64,000 nucleotides of DNA from Acinetobacter pragensis (GCF_001605895.1 NZ_LUAW01000001.1:62001-126000), one strand, 5' to 3'; positions 8,267 to 18,264 are shown, counted from the stretch's first letter. Numbers and translations are program-made. The notes: a model not told the origin generated them from the sequence alone.

Positions 8267-9205
8267 ATGACACAGACGATTTTAATTACATTGCTTGCAA
8301 TACTGAGTGCGGCGCTGCTGTTTGTCTGGCAAAAAAATCAGAAAAATAGCCGCTTGCTGCAGAATCTGCAGGATAATTTAAAGCATGCGCGCAATGAGCT
8401 GAGCGAGCAAGAGCAGCTGCGTGATGAGATGAATTATGAGATGACACAGCTGCGCATTCAGCTCAGCAGCCTGAAAGTGACGGTCAACCGGCTCAGCCAA
8501 TATCAGCATGTGTCCGATATAGAACAGTATGTCTTGAACCGCAGGCTGCAGGTCGACAGTTGTATCGAGCTGACCAAAATGAATGCAGAAATTCTGCTGA
8601 ATGAAATTCAAGAGAAAATTGCTCAGGTTAATGTTTTTCTAAATGAGCATCAGCGTAACACACAGGCGCTGACTGAGCAGAAGGCGCAGGAAAAACTGAG
8701 GGCATATTGGGCACACGCTCAGGCGCTGCAGGAACGCGATGATATTCTTCAAGCGCTTGAGCGTAAAATTAACGGTTATCAGCGGCATTATTTTGCGCCT
8801 ATTCAGCAGCTGCAGCATCAGCTGATTGGCCGTTATGGCGCATCAGATGCCGCGCAGCATCTGCAACAGGTAAGAATGAAAATTGAGCAAGCCAATACTG
8901 CAGGGCAGGTTGCTGAATGCCATTATTTAGATGAAAACCGCAGGCTGGCCGCTATTGCACTGGTCACGCTGGTGTTTAATACCAAAGCGGAGCTGTATTT
9001 AGCGCTGCTGAATAGTGAAAATTTGGGCCAGCTGCTGCAGGAGCTGCGCGATGATTATCTGCTCATCAACTTTCACGGCAATCACTTCAGCAATGCGCAG
9101 CTGCATGAATCATATCTGAATTTAAGGCTGGAAGAGCTGAAGTTTATGGCCTTGATGCAGGCTGAGCCATTGACCAGCGGGATTGAGCCGGGGACGGCGC
9201 CGTGA
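8267..9205 (+). CDS. membrane-anchored coiled-coil protein, DUF4041-like
   Basis: The 312-residue protein has one N-terminal membrane segment (residues 3-21). A long Gln/Leu/Glu-rich coiled coil follows (about 25-75) and then helical segments (about 95-175). The C-terminal part (residues 220-300, with NTKAELYLALLNSENLG and the ending YLNLRLEELKFMALMQ) resembles the DUF4041 domain, which in other proteins precedes a T5orf172 nuclease domain. No nuclease domain is present here. GAGGAG lies seven bases before the ATG. The DUF4041 link is my reading of a few conserved positions. Function unknown. Confidence 0.6.
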   Translation: MTQTILITLLAILSAALLFVWQKNQKNSRLLQNLQDNLKHARNELSEQEQLRDEMNYEMTQLRIQLSSLKVTVNRLSQYQHVSDIEQYVLNRRLQVDSCIELTKMNAEILLNEIQEKIAQVNVFLNEHQRNTQALTEQKAQEKLRAYWAHAQALQERDDILQALERKINGYQRHYFAPIQQLQHQLIGRYGASDAAQHLQQVRMKIEQANTAGQVAECHYLDENRRLAAIALVTLVFNTKAELYLALLNSENLGQLLQELRDDYLLINFHGNHFSNAQLHESYLNLRLEELKFMALMQAEPLTSGIEPGTAP

Positions 9206-9293
9206 TAAAAAAAGTTGTGCAATAAATCTCCAAACAGCAGCAAATTTCGGCTAATCTAAAAGCGGTACAGCAAAAGCACAATAAGGATAATGT

Positions 9294-9692
9294 ATGACAC
9301 GCGATTACCAGCAATTTCCAGACGATGATAACGGCAATGTATTGTGGCAAATGCATGAAGACGGTGATGACCTGAGCGTGCCGCATGAAATTGAATATTC
9401 CATTGCTTTTCAGCACGAAGAAAAAGCGGACCAATGCGCCATTTACCTGCTGAAAGAAGAGCAGAAAATCAGCCTTTTTGAAGATGAGGAATCAGGGGAA
9501 TGGATTATCACGATTTACGTCTACATGGAACCGGAGTATGCGGATATTGTTGATTTGGAAGAATGGTTTACTAAAATAGCAGGCCAGTTTTCGGGCGAAT
9601 ATGACGGCTGGGGCTGTATGGCTTACGTCTATGATGATGAGCCTGACGATGAAGCTGAAGACGATGCCGATGCGGATGGAAAGCCGAATTAA
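9294..9692 (+). CDS. RraB-like regulator of RNase E
   Basis: This 132-residue, very acidic protein matches the RraB pattern. It opens with an N-terminal two-layer alpha/beta region. The hallmark FSGEYDGWGC follows at about residues 100-109, where E. coli RraB has FDVEYDGWG. The tail is almost pure Asp/Glu/Ala. RraB binds RNase E and changes which RNAs it cleaves. AAGGAT stands eight bases before the ATG. The tail is as acidic as in the E. coli protein although the rest is diverged, so I call it RraB-like. It is followed by a terminator. Confidence 0.65.
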   Translation: MTRDYQQFPDDDNGNVLWQMHEDGDDLSVPHEIEYSIAFQHEEKADQCAIYLLKEEQKISLFEDEESGEWIITIYVYMEPEYADIVDLEEWFTKIAGQFSGEYDGWGCMAYVYDDEPDDEAEDDADADGKPN

Positions 9693-9710
9693 GCAAAGAT
9701 AACGCAGTGC

Positions 9711-9745
9711 AAAAGCCTTGTGAAAAACACAGGGCTTTTTTTTTT
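9711..9745 (+). terminator. rho-independent terminator
   Basis: AAGCCTTGTG pairs with CACAGGGCTT (one T-G pair) around a five-A loop, followed by about ten T residues. Confidence 0.85.
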
Positions 9746-9902
9746 GCAGTAAAAACACCGTATCGCAAGCATGGCCAAGCCAGTATTTGGCAGCCGGATA
9801 TCAAATCAAAAAGGCGTTCATTTATCCTACAGAAAAGGCATAGATCATTTTAAGACAGCCTATTACATTCAGAATAATAGAACATGATCATGGAGAACAG
9901 CA

Positions 9903-10349
9903 ATGAGCAATACCATACAGCTGCATCGTGTTTTCAGCGCCCCGCCAGAGCGGGTGTTCCGTGCATTTACCGACCCTGACGCCTTGGTGAAGTGGATGGC
10001 GCCGCATGGCTTTACGGCTCATGTTGAACATTCGGATGTCCGCACCGGCGGCAGTTACCGGATGTACTTTACTAATTTTTCAACGGGAACCAAGCATTCC
10101 TTTCATGGCGACTACCATCAGGTTGTGGACAATCAGCTGCTGCGCTATACAGACCAGTTTGATATGCCTGAATTGGCCGGTGAAATTGAAGTGACAATTG
10201 AGCTGAAAGCGGTCAGCGTTGGCACTGAAGTCAAAATCACTCAAGCGGGCTTGCCGGATGTGATTCCCCCCGAGGCATGCTATTTAGGCTGGCAAGAGTC
10301 GCTGCAGCTGCTTTCACTGCTGGTTAACCCCGCCATTCCAGATGAGTGA
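9903..10349 (+). CDS. AHSA1/SRPBCC family protein
   Basis: This 148-residue protein has the typical START of AHSA1-type SRPBCC proteins: HRVFSAPPERVFRAFTDPDA, then KWMAPHGF, GGSYRMYF, and a C-terminal GWQESLQLLSLL helix. These proteins form a cup-shaped hydrophobic pocket that binds small ligands; the name refers to a domain of the Hsp90 activator Aha1. No specific ligand can be read from sequence. GGAGA precedes the ATG by six bases. The next gene starts nine bases after the stop, so the two are probably co-transcribed. Confidence 0.85.
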   Translation: MSNTIQLHRVFSAPPERVFRAFTDPDALVKWMAPHGFTAHVEHSDVRTGGSYRMYFTNFSTGTKHSFHGDYHQVVDNQLLRYTDQFDMPELAGEIEVTIELKAVSVGTEVKITQAGLPDVIPPEACYLGWQESLQLLSLLVNPAIPDE

Positions 10350-10358
10350 AGTCGGTAT

Positions 10359-10706
10359 ATGGATATCAAAATTAAACGGATTTATGATCAAGCCGATGCT
10401 GCAGACGGCAAACGCATCTTAGTCGACCGCTTATGGCCCAGAGGCATAAAAAAGGAAGATGCCCAGCTGGATGGATGGGCCAAAGCGCTGACCCCATCAA
10501 ATGAGCTGCGCAAGTGGTATCACCAAGATATTGAACAGCGCTGGAGCGAATTTCAGCAGCGCTATGCAGCAGAACTGGCCGCGCAGAATGAAGCGCTGCA
10601 GCAGCTGCGTGATTTGGCGCAGAGTGAAAAAATTACGTTGCTTACAGCCGCTAAAAATGCTGGTAAAAGCCATGCAGATGTGCTGAAACGCCTGTTAGAG
10701 CAATAA
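10359..10706 (+). CDS. DUF488 family protein
   Basis: This 115-residue protein shows the DUF488 signature: IKRIYDQADAADGKRILVDR at the start, LWPRGIKKEDAQLDGWAKAL, then a helical FQQRYAAEL region and the LLTAAKN strand near residue 93. Function of the family is not established; conserved Arg, Trp and Lys residues suggest an enzyme or nucleic-acid role. It has no strong ribosome binding site of its own and starts nine bases after the SRPBCC gene, which suggests translational coupling. Confidence 0.85.
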   Translation: MDIKIKRIYDQADAADGKRILVDRLWPRGIKKEDAQLDGWAKALTPSNELRKWYHQDIEQRWSEFQQRYAAELAAQNEALQQLRDLAQSEKITLLTAAKNAGKSHADVLKRLLEQ

Positions 10707-10961
10707 GTATTTACTATGAATCATGTTTTAGATTTTAAGGGGTTATCCCAGTATTGGATTTGCTCAATTCAATAGGAAATTTATGGAAGGCAGATGATTC
10801 AAATCGGCTGATCCTAAATGGCAGATGGGCTGCCTTGATAAGTGATAAGCCATAAACTTTTTATGTGATTAAAGCGCTTGAAAAATTAAAATGCTATAGT
10901 GCTTGTTTTGAGCAGCATGCAGGCTCATTTTTACTTTGTTTTTTTATTTTTTGAGGTCGCT

Positions 10962-11306
10962 ATGTCTTTACCCCAATGCCCAAAATGTCAGTCAGAATAT
11001 ACCTACGAAGATGGGGACTTGCTGATTTGCCCTGAATGTTCTCATGAATGGAAAGAAGGCGATGCGGCTGCAGAAGATGCGCAAAGCGTCATTAAGGATG
11101 CCAACGGCAATATTTTGGCGGATGGCGATACGGTCAGTGTAATTAAAGATTTAAAAATTAAAGGCTCTTCTTCCGTGGTCAAAGTCGGCACCAAAGTCAA
11201 GAATATCCGCTTGCTGACAGATGCCGCGGATGGCCATGATATTGACTGCAAGATTGATGGTATTGGCGCGATGAAATTAAAATCGGAATATGTCAAAAAA
11301 GCCTAA
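10962..11306 (+). CDS. yjdM: PhnA/YjdM family zinc-ribbon protein
   Basis: From ATG 10962 (after GAGGT at 10953-10957) the product has 114 residues. An N-terminal zinc ribbon, [21 protein letters not shown], shown here by its two Cys pairs at about residues 6/9 and 24/27, precedes an SH3-like domain. That domain holds [17 protein letters not shown] and the [11 protein letters not shown] strand. This is the YjdM (formerly PhnA) family; despite the old phosphonate-utilisation name its role is uncertain. An upstream in-frame start at 10899 would add a hydrophobic leader not typical of the family, so I prefer 10962. Confidence 0.88.
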   Translation: MSLPQCPKCQSEYTYEDGDLLICPECSHEWKEGDAAAEDAQSVIKDANGNILADGDTVSVIKDLKIKGSSSVVKVGTKVKNIRLLTDAADGHDIDCKIDGIGAMKLKSEYVKKA

Positions 11307-11415
11307 GCTTAAATTGAATTTATTGCGTGACGAATGCGCTGTTTGATGCAAATCATTCAGCGCATTTTTACGAGACAAGGCATAATAGCTGAAAACGTTT
11401 AAGATGATTGTGACT

Positions 11416-11781
11416 ATGCCGCATATCCACTTGGAATATTCTGAAAACCTTCAGCCTCTTGATGTCAAAGGTACGCTTACCGCATTAAACCGCGCTTTTT
11501 TTGAATCAGGCTATGTTTCCGATATCAACGATATTAAAAGCCGCGCAGTGTGCCAGCAAAACTATGTCATTGGTTTAGGCGAAGCCAGCGGTGAGGCTTA
11601 TTTGCATGTAAAAGTATCGCTCTTGTCGGGCCGGAGTACTGCCGTACAGCAGGAAATTTCAGCGCTGTTGCTGAATGTGCTGCAGCAGCAAGTGCCGCCT
11701 CATGCTGGCTTGCGCATTCAAATGTGTGTAGAAATGCTTGAAATGAATAAAGAAACTTACAGCAAGCAGGTTGTCAAATAA
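11416..11781 (+). CDS. 5-carboxymethyl-2-hydroxymuconate isomerase-like tautomerase
   Basis: The product begins Met-Pro-His-Ile-His-Leu-Glu-Tyr. In this tautomerase family the initiator Met is removed and Pro1 is the catalytic base. That requirement fixes the start at ATG 11416 rather than the in-frame ATG at 11404, which would bury the proline. The 121-residue length suits the CHMI (HpaF-like) branch, which isomerises 5-carboxymethyl-2-hydroxymuconate in homoprotocatechuate breakdown. No other homoprotocatechuate gene is nearby, so the true substrate is open. The ribosome binding site is weak. A terminator follows. Confidence 0.8.
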   Translation: MPHIHLEYSENLQPLDVKGTLTALNRAFFESGYVSDINDIKSRAVCQQNYVIGLGEASGEAYLHVKVSLLSGRSTAVQQEISALLLNVLQQQVPPHAGLRIQMCVEMLEMNKETYSKQVVK

Positions 11782-11797
11782 GGCCAGCAGCTAAAAG

Positions 11798-11821
11798 ATA
11801 CGGCAAGCGCCGTATTTTTTT
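11798..11821 (+). terminator. rho-independent terminator
   Basis: ATACGGC (11798-11804) pairs with GCCGTAT (11809-11815) over a four-base loop, then T residues. Confidence 0.85.
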
Positions 11822-12018
11822 GACTTAATTTTTAAATTAACATTATGAAAAATAATAAAATTTAATAAGTGTTTTTAAAGCAGATAAAATGGCTAAAAGC
11901 TGTAATAAAAAAATATTGTTTTCTTTGATAAATTTCAATTATATTCATAAAAATAGAATAAATTTTAGACAATATGCATTCTATCAACGACAAACTTTAT
12001 AATGAGAAGAGGTGTAGG

Positions 12019-12354
12019 ATGGCGGGGTGGTATGAAATTAGTCAGGCCAGTGATGGCCAATACCGTTTTGTATTAAAAGCGGGCAATGGTGAAATTATTT
12101 TGACCAGCGAACTGTATAAAGCAAAAGCTTCGGCGCACAATGGCATTGAATCTGTACAGAAGAACAGCGCAGATGATAGCCGTTATGAGCGTTTGGAAGC
12201 AAAAAATGGCAAGCCGTATTTCAATTTGAAGGCGGCCAATCATCAAATTATTGGCACCAGTCAATTTTATGGCAGTGAACAGTCGCGGGATAAAGGCATT
12301 GAATCTGTTAAAAATAACGGCAGCAGTGAAACGGTTAAAGATTTAATCGGCTAG
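12019..12354 (+). CDS. YegP family protein with two DUF1508 repeats
   Basis: From ATG 12019 the product has 111 residues in two similar halves: WYEISQASDGQYRFVLKAGNGEIILTSE and YERLEAKNGKPYFNLKAANHQIIGTSQ, each followed by a GIESV(Q/K)xN motif (the longer strings are given only by their ends: YxFxLKAxNxxII). These are the tandem DUF1508 repeats of YegP-type proteins, whose function is unknown. AGAGGTGTAGG lies directly upstream. An alternative in-frame ATG at 11974 would add 15 unrelated residues. Confidence 0.85.
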   Translation: MAGWYEISQASDGQYRFVLKAGNGEIILTSELYKAKASAHNGIESVQKNSADDSRYERLEAKNGKPYFNLKAANHQIIGTSQFYGSEQSRDKGIESVKNNGSSETVKDLIG

Positions 12355-12413
12355 TTTGACGCTGCATCATTCTATCGTTGAGTGAAGCTTGATGTATCTA
12401 GCGGCAGTACGCG

Positions 12414-12444
12414 GAAAAAAAGCATGCCACGGCATGCTTTTTTT
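12414..12444. terminator. bidirectional-looking hairpin terminator
   Basis: AGCATGC pairs with GCATGCT around 12421-12438, flanked by seven A residues on the left and a T run on the right. It ends the YegP-type gene. Confidence 0.85.
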
Positions 12445-12500
12445 CACCGCAGATCGGGTGTTCTTGAAATGTTTTTGGCAGGCAAGAGGCCCTTGAAAAG

Positions 12501-13163
12501 ATGAAAGCTTTAAAAATCTTACTGGCCGGCATGGCAGTTCTCAGCTTGCTGATATTTGCTGCTTCTCCTTATTGGGCGCTGTATCAAATCAATCAGGCCT
12601 ATCAGCATAATGACGCTGCCCGCATGTCTCAATATATTAATTTTGCAGAAGTTAAAGCCAGTTTAAAACCGCAAATCCAGCAAAAAATGAATGCTGCTGC
12701 AGGGCTGGAGCATTTGCCTGAAGGATTGCAGCAATGGGGCGCTGAGTTGAGTCATTCCATCAGCTCTCATGCTGTGGATGCCGCTGTAAATGAGCAAACC
12801 ATATTTTTATTGATGCAGGGGAAAGGGCTGAAAGAATCGATCCAGCTAAGCCTGTCAAAAAACCGTGAAGAATTGTCCAAATCACTTTTGAAGTCAACAG
12901 TGCTACCTGACATGCATGGTGATGAAAGAGCAATGAATACTCCGCCAAAAATGCGGGAAATGGCTGATGTGCAGCCGGAATCTTCGTCAGGCGCCCAGCA
13001 TCCATCAGCAAAAGCCAAACCGCACATGCATGCACATTATACCGGGTGGAACAGTTTTGAAATTGCCGTGCCGAATGACTCCGGTTCTATGACGCGTTTT
13101 AAAATGCAGCGTTCACAGCTCAGCTGGAAAATCACAGCCATTGAATTGCCAAATTCAAAATAG
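12501..13163 (+). CDS. DUF2939 family membrane-anchored protein
   Basis: This 220-residue protein has an N-terminal hydrophobic segment (residues 5-25) followed by SPYWALYQINQAYQHNDAARMSQYINF, the hallmark of DUF2939 (quoted by its ends SPYWALYQI and YINFAEVKASL). The hydrophobic segment is probably an anchor rather than a cleaved signal, placing the rest in the periplasm. The C-terminal third has a His/Met-rich stretch (PHMHAHYTGWNSFEI) and then a beta-like end. Function unknown; all DUF2939 landmarks are present. Confidence 0.8.
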   Translation: MKALKILLAGMAVLSLLIFAASPYWALYQINQAYQHNDAARMSQYINFAEVKASLKPQIQQKMNAAAGLEHLPEGLQQWGAELSHSISSHAVDAAVNEQTIFLLMQGKGLKESIQLSLSKNREELSKSLLKSTVLPDMHGDERAMNTPPKMREMADVQPESSSGAQHPSAKAKPHMHAHYTGWNSFEIAVPNDSGSMTRFKMQRSQLSWKITAIELPNSK

Positions 13164-13723
13164 TCCGGCAGCCGGTGTAATCAAAGGTTTTCGGCTGTAC
13201 ATTGAGTTTTTAGTTAATTCGGTGTTAAGCCATAGGATGAGACAATAAAAAGAATCATCTAAAGAACAGCCATCTCTCTGTATGAAAAATAAAATAGTCA
13301 ATGTACATATTGCTTGCTGGTTTAGGCCCTTTGACTCAGCGGCAAGCATCAGAAAAGATTTGGCCTGATCACGTGAAGGGGGAACTAGCGCTTAATTCAA
13401 ATATTGTCGCAGCGCTTTGACTTGAGCAGAACAGAATTAGTCAAAGTTATTTTAATTCTGTGAGTCCAGCGCTTGTACAGCTGGAGCTGTTCAACAGTAA
13501 ACACGCAAGCAGTAAAGTTATGCCGGCTGGTGGCATAAAATTCTATAAATTTACTCAAGTCGTTTATAGGCCATGATGATTGTGCATAGTTCGATTTTTA
13601 GCCTATATTAAAGAAGGGCTTAATGCATGTGTTTTGAACATTGATTCATGCTGGCAGCGCTGTATTTTTCATAAATAGACAATATAACTATGAATAGATA
13701 ATAACTTTTGAAGGATGTATGCC
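13164..13723. other. gene-poor stretch of about 560 bases
   Basis: No supported gene on either strand; the frames present are short and lack ribosome binding sites. No terminator for the preceding gene is obvious. It may hold decayed sequence, but I find no recognisable relic. Confidence 0.4.
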
Positions 13724-14782
13724 ATGAATAAACAACGTCAGCATCTGCAAAAATATTTGGTATTGGGCTTTATGTTTTTCAGCCCATTCAGCGTTGCTGA
13801 AACTATACAGGGAATCCATTTTGTGCATAAGGACTGGGAGCTGGCCTGTGACAATACCGGGACATGCCGTGCCGCAGGCTATCAGGCAGATGACCATTTA
13901 GACCGGCCAGTTTCGGTGCTGTTGCAACGGGCCGCAGGATCAAACCCGCCAGTCACCGCACGGCTGAAAATAGATTCAGATCATTTGCCGGCACAGCGTA
14001 AAAACGTGAATGTCAGTATGCTGGGACGCAGCTACGGCACTGTGGCTATTCATGAGCAGACCGGAGAAGGCACGCTGAGCGGACAGCAAACTCAAGCGCT
14101 GCTCAGGGCTGTACAAGGTTCAGCGCCTATTATTTTTACAGCCGATCAGGTTGAATGGGCGTTGTCCACAGAAGGCGCCAGCGCGGTACTGCTGAAAATG
14201 GATGATTTTCAAAAAAGGATTGGCACTGCATCTGCTTTGCTCCGCAAAGGCAAGCTGTCCAATGCCGGGGTATTAAAAATACAGCCTTTGCCTTTAATTC
14301 AGATCAAAGGTTATAGCCGAGGCATCGCCAAGCGTTTGGATGTAAATACAGCGCCAGCCAAGCAGCTGGCGGAACAGCTGAAAAAGTCAGTCAATAAAGA
14401 CCAATGCTGGACGCTCTATGAACAGAATTATCTGCCGGATGATCAAATGGCTATTTATCCGCTAAACCGAAATCATGTGGTCGTTGAAGCGCCATGCTGG
14501 CGCGGCGCTTACAATTACGGCTACGGTTATTGGGTGATGGATAAAGCTTTGAAGCAAACGCGGCAGCTGGTAACGGCATCCGGTTCCAGCTTCAGTGAAG
14601 GGCAGATTTTTGCTTCGCAAAAAGGAAGGGGCATTGCTGATTGCGGCTCGCAAGAAGAATGGGCATGGAACGGCAGCCGATTTGTGCAAACTTACCGGGC
14701 GATGCAGGCGCAATGCAAAGGCTTTGCTGGCGGCGCTTGGCAAATGCCGATCTTCATTTCAAAAGTACATGCTGCGCAGTAA
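13724..14782 (+). CDS. DUF1176 family exported protein
   Basis: The product of 352 residues starts with a signal peptide (hydrophobic core LVLGFMFFSPFSV, likely cut after SVA). The mature part has the pattern of DUF1176: HKDWELACDNTGTCRAAGY near the start, then CWTLYEQN and WVMDKAL. Late Cys-containing segments (IADCGSQEEWAWNG, CKGFAGGAW) close it. Paired Cys residues suggest disulfides in the periplasm. AAGGA at 13711-13715 suits the ATG at 13724 better than the in-frame ATG at 13715, which overlaps it. Family function unknown. Confidence 0.85.
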   Translation: MNKQRQHLQKYLVLGFMFFSPFSVAETIQGIHFVHKDWELACDNTGTCRAAGYQADDHLDRPVSVLLQRAAGSNPPVTARLKIDSDHLPAQRKNVNVSMLGRSYGTVAIHEQTGEGTLSGQQTQALLRAVQGSAPIIFTADQVEWALSTEGASAVLLKMDDFQKRIGTASALLRKGKLSNAGVLKIQPLPLIQIKGYSRGIAKRLDVNTAPAKQLAEQLKKSVNKDQCWTLYEQNYLPDDQMAIYPLNRNHVVVEAPCWRGAYNYGYGYWVMDKALKQTRQLVTASGSSFSEGQIFASQKGRGIADCGSQEEWAWNGSRFVQTYRAMQAQCKGFAGGAWQMPIFISKVHAAQ

Positions 14783-14808
14783 AAAGCGTCCGGCAGGACG
14801 CTTTTTTT
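14783..14808. terminator. terminator shared by the convergent DUF1176 gene and thiD
   Basis: AAAAGCGTCC pairs with GGACGCTTTT over the loop GGCA (14792-14795), with As on one side and Ts on the other, so it can work for both strands. Confidence 0.9.
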
Positions 14809-14838
14809 GATTCCAGACGGCATTCACTCTGCTTGAGG

Positions 14839-15651
<813 letters not shown>

Positions 15652-15701
15652 TCAGGCAACACTCGAGTGCATTTTGCGGAGTGGCGAATAAGGTGCGGCG
15701 C

Positions 15702-16370
15702 GTGATTAAGAATATTTTGATTGATTTGGATGGAACATTGACCGACCCTAAGGTCGGCATCACGGCATCGGCGCGCTATGGGCTGGAAAAAGTAGGTCAT
15801 CCAATTAATGAACATATCAATATTGACTGGATTATTGGCCCGCCGCTCAAAGCTTCTTTGGCCAAAATTCTGAATGTGGCCGTTGACGATGATTTAGCCG
15901 AACAGGCTTTACTGGGCTATCGAGAACGTTTTTCGGTGACGGGCCTGTTTGAAAATCAGGTCTATCCGCATGTACCTGAAACCTTAGAGGCCTTAACGCA
16001 GCAAGGCCTTAAACTGTATGTCGCGACTGCCAAGCCGACGATCTATGCCAAGCAAATTTTAGAGCATTTTAAATTGGCGCCGTATTTCAGCAAGATTTAC
16101 GGCAGTGAGCTGTCGGGTGAGCGCACCAATAAGGCGGAGCTGATTGCCTATATTATAGATCAGGAACAGCTGGCTGCCGCAGAATGCCTGATGGTTGGCG
16201 ACCGTGAATATGATATTTTAGGCGCGCGCCATAATGGCATTGACAGTATTGCTGTGACCTATGGTTACGGCACAGCAGAAGAACTGGCGCATGCGCAGCC
16301 CAAAAAACAGATTGAATCTTTTGCAGATTTGGCTGAGGTTATTCCATCGCTTTGCAGCCAGCCGGCTTAA
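15702..16370 (+). CDS. HAD superfamily phosphatase
   Basis: The 222-residue protein shows all HAD motifs: IDLDGTLTD (nucleophile Asp8 and Asp10), YVATAKPT (motif II Thr), a Lys in the GERTNKAELI region and LMVGDREYD (motif IV). A helical cap lies between motifs I and II, as in phosphoglycolate phosphatase and related enzymes. Its substrate cannot be read. I prefer GTG 15702, preceded by AAGGTG; in-frame GTG codons at 15681 and 15693 would add 3 to 7 residues. Its last four bases overlap the end of the convergent gene. Confidence 0.85.
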   Translation: MIKNILIDLDGTLTDPKVGITASARYGLEKVGHPINEHINIDWIIGPPLKASLAKILNVAVDDDLAEQALLGYRERFSVTGLFENQVYPHVPETLEALTQQGLKLYVATAKPTIYAKQILEHFKLAPYFSKIYGSELSGERTNKAELIAYIIDQEQLAAAECLMVGDREYDILGARHNGIDSIAVTYGYGTAEELAHAQPKKQIESFADLAEVIPSLCSQPA

Positions 16371-16849
16371 AGCGACGGGCTCGCTTTTTCAAGCGACAGT
16401 ACGGCCGCCAGCGCAATCAGATACAGCACAATGAGGCCAATCATCAGAAGGCGAAAAGTATGTGAAGCCTGAGCGGGCAATTTCTCATGCTCGATGGCTT
16501 CGCCATCTTTTAAAAAGATTTGCACGATGCGTGCATTGGCGCTGAGCGCCATCTCCCGAATGGCTTGAATTTCAATCCCGTCTGACCGCATTTCGGTACG
16601 GTCCATAAGCTGAATAAAGACAATGGGCTGCCCAAAGTCGTGCCATTTTAAATTGGCCTGCTGTAAAAGCTGAGCAAAATGCTGTTCTGCAAGGGGATAA
16701 TTCAGCGCAAAACTGTCCGAATAGTCAAAAGAAATAGGGCAGATTTCTTGCGCAAGAATGTCGTGGCTTGATGAACGCAACAGCATTTGCTGCTGTGTGA
16801 TTTGCACCCAAAGGGCTTGAGGATAAATGCTTAAATAATCTTGAATCAT
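16367..16849 (-). CDS. uncharacterised protein with C-terminal membrane anchor
   Basis: This 160-residue protein is soluble for its first ~130 residues and has one membrane segment near the C-terminus (about 133-153). It is therefore probably tail-anchored, with the bulk in the cytoplasm. A conserved-looking segment, LMDRTEMRSDGIEIQAIRE, occupies residues 82-100. I do not recognise the family. It converges on the HAD phosphatase gene and overlaps its stop codon by four bases, leaving no room for a terminator between them. Confidence 0.65.
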   Translation of the reverse strand: MIQDYLSIYPQALWVQITQQQMLLRSSSHDILAQEICPISFDYSDSFALNYPLAEQHFAQLLQQANLKWHDFGQPIVFIQLMDRTEMRSDGIEIQAIREMALSANARIVQIFLKDGEAIEHEKLPAQASHTFRLLMIGLIVLYLIALAAVLSLEKASPSL

Positions 16850-17091
16850 TGATTTTTCTGTTTTTTTTATTTTTAGATAAACAGTATCTCACTGAATTTA
16901 TAATAAATGAAGCCATTTAAAGTAAAAATTATTTCTGCTGGTTTTAGATCTGCGGCCTCAAGCCTTATGTGAAGGCTATGGCCATTATTTGCAGTACAGC
17001 CCTGCGCGCATTTTATTTTGTAAGTTGGCTTGTGTCTTCAGATCTAATTTGAAAAAATTTGGCTGAATCCATGAAAATTTAGAAAAAACAA

Positions 17092-18264
17092 ATGCCAAAC
17101 TCATTTTTATCTGCTCATGCATGGCTCAGGCCGCTTGCGCCGCGCGACCCGCATGAAAAGCACCGCGTCGCCACTTCCTTAGAGCTGCTGTTTGATCTAA
17201 TTTTTGTGGTCGCAATTGCGACGGCGGGACAGCAGCTGCATCATGCCATTGTTGAAAACCATTTAGCGCACGGCTTAACGCTTTATGGCATGGTGTTTTT
17301 CGCGCTGTGGTGGGCATGGATGAATTTCAGCTGGTTTGCCTCTGCTTATGATAATGATGATGCGCTGTACCGGATTTTAACGTTTATACAGATTATTGGC
17401 TCATTGGTTATTGCGGCTGGCATTCCTAGCGCATTTCAGCAGCAGGACTTTGATATCATTATTATCGGCTACGCCATTATGCGCCTGAGTCTGGTCACGC
17501 AATGGCTCCGTGTTGCAAAACATGATGCTGAACGGCGCAAAACAGCGCTGCGTTATGCCTTCGGTATTATTCTGGTGCAATGCGGCTGGCTGCTGTTTCA
17601 CTTTTCACCTATCCACTTTACGGTTTATTTATTTGTGCTGCTGGCGGCGGCTGAGCTGTGTGTGCCTGTTTTTGCAGAGGCTGCCAGCAGAACACCGTGG
17701 CATGCGCATCATATTGCAGAGCGCTATTCACTGCTGACAATTATTGTTCTGGGTGAATCGATTGTCGGCTGTTCAATTGCAATTACGGATGCGCTGAACA
17801 ATCAGCGCTTCAGTACCGAGCTGATTTTTCTGATGATTGGCGGCTTGCTGATGATGTTTACCATGTGGTGGGCCTATTTTGACAGTGAAATTGCAGAAAG
17901 GCTGAACAGCCGTAAGATGGCTTTTGCATGGGGCTATGGCCATTTTTTTGTTTTTATCAGTATTGCGTCTATTGGCGCAGGCTTGGCGGCGGCTGTTGAT
18001 GTGGTATCGCATAAGGCGCTGATCAGCTCAGTTCAAGAAAGCTATTTTGTGGCAGTCAGTTTAGTGCTGTATACGGCAAGCCTTTATGTGCTGCACGAGG
18101 CGCACCATCAGCATGGGTTAAAAAAATGGATTTACCCGCTGACAGTGGCAATTGTTCTATGTATACCCGCTGTGATTGAGCCTGTGGGCTATGCGATTTT
18201 TGCCATGGCTGTGGTCTATGCGCTAAGGCTGATTTTTACAAAATCTTGTTCAGTAAGGGCATAA
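17092..18264 (+). CDS. ltrA: low temperature requirement protein A (LtrA) family membrane protein
   Basis: This 390-residue protein is hydrophobic along most of its length with about ten membrane segments. It opens with the family signature RVATSLELLFDLIFVVAIA (residues 26-44) and includes HIAERYSLLTIIVLGESIVG, shown here by its ends HIAERYSLL and LGESIVG, near residue 210. LtrA was named from a Listeria mutant unable to grow in the cold; its biochemical role is unknown. The ATG lacks a strong ribosome binding site. Confidence 0.88.
   Translation: MPNSFLSAHAWLRPLAPRDPHEKHRVATSLELLFDLIFVVAIATAGQQLHHAIVENHLAHGLTLYGMVFFALWWAWMNFSWFASAYDNDDALYRILTFIQIIGSLVIAAGIPSAFQQQDFDIIIIGYAIMRLSLVTQWLRVAKHDAERRKTALRYAFGIILVQCGWLLFHFSPIHFTVYLFVLLAAAELCVPVFAEAASRTPWHAHHIAERYSLLTIIVLGESIVGCSIAITDALNNQRFSTELIFLMIGGLLMMFTMWWAYFDSEIAERLNSRKMAFAWGYGHFFVFISIASIGAGLAAAVDVVSHKALISSVQESYFVAVSLVLYTASLYVLHEAHHQHGLKKWIYPLTVAIVLCIPAVIEPVGYAIFAMAVVYALRLIFTKSCSVRA

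Noticed and set aside
8158-8349. 63-codon ORF upstream of the coiled-coil gene
   Set aside because: It has no ribosome binding site and overlaps the real start of the next gene in another frame.
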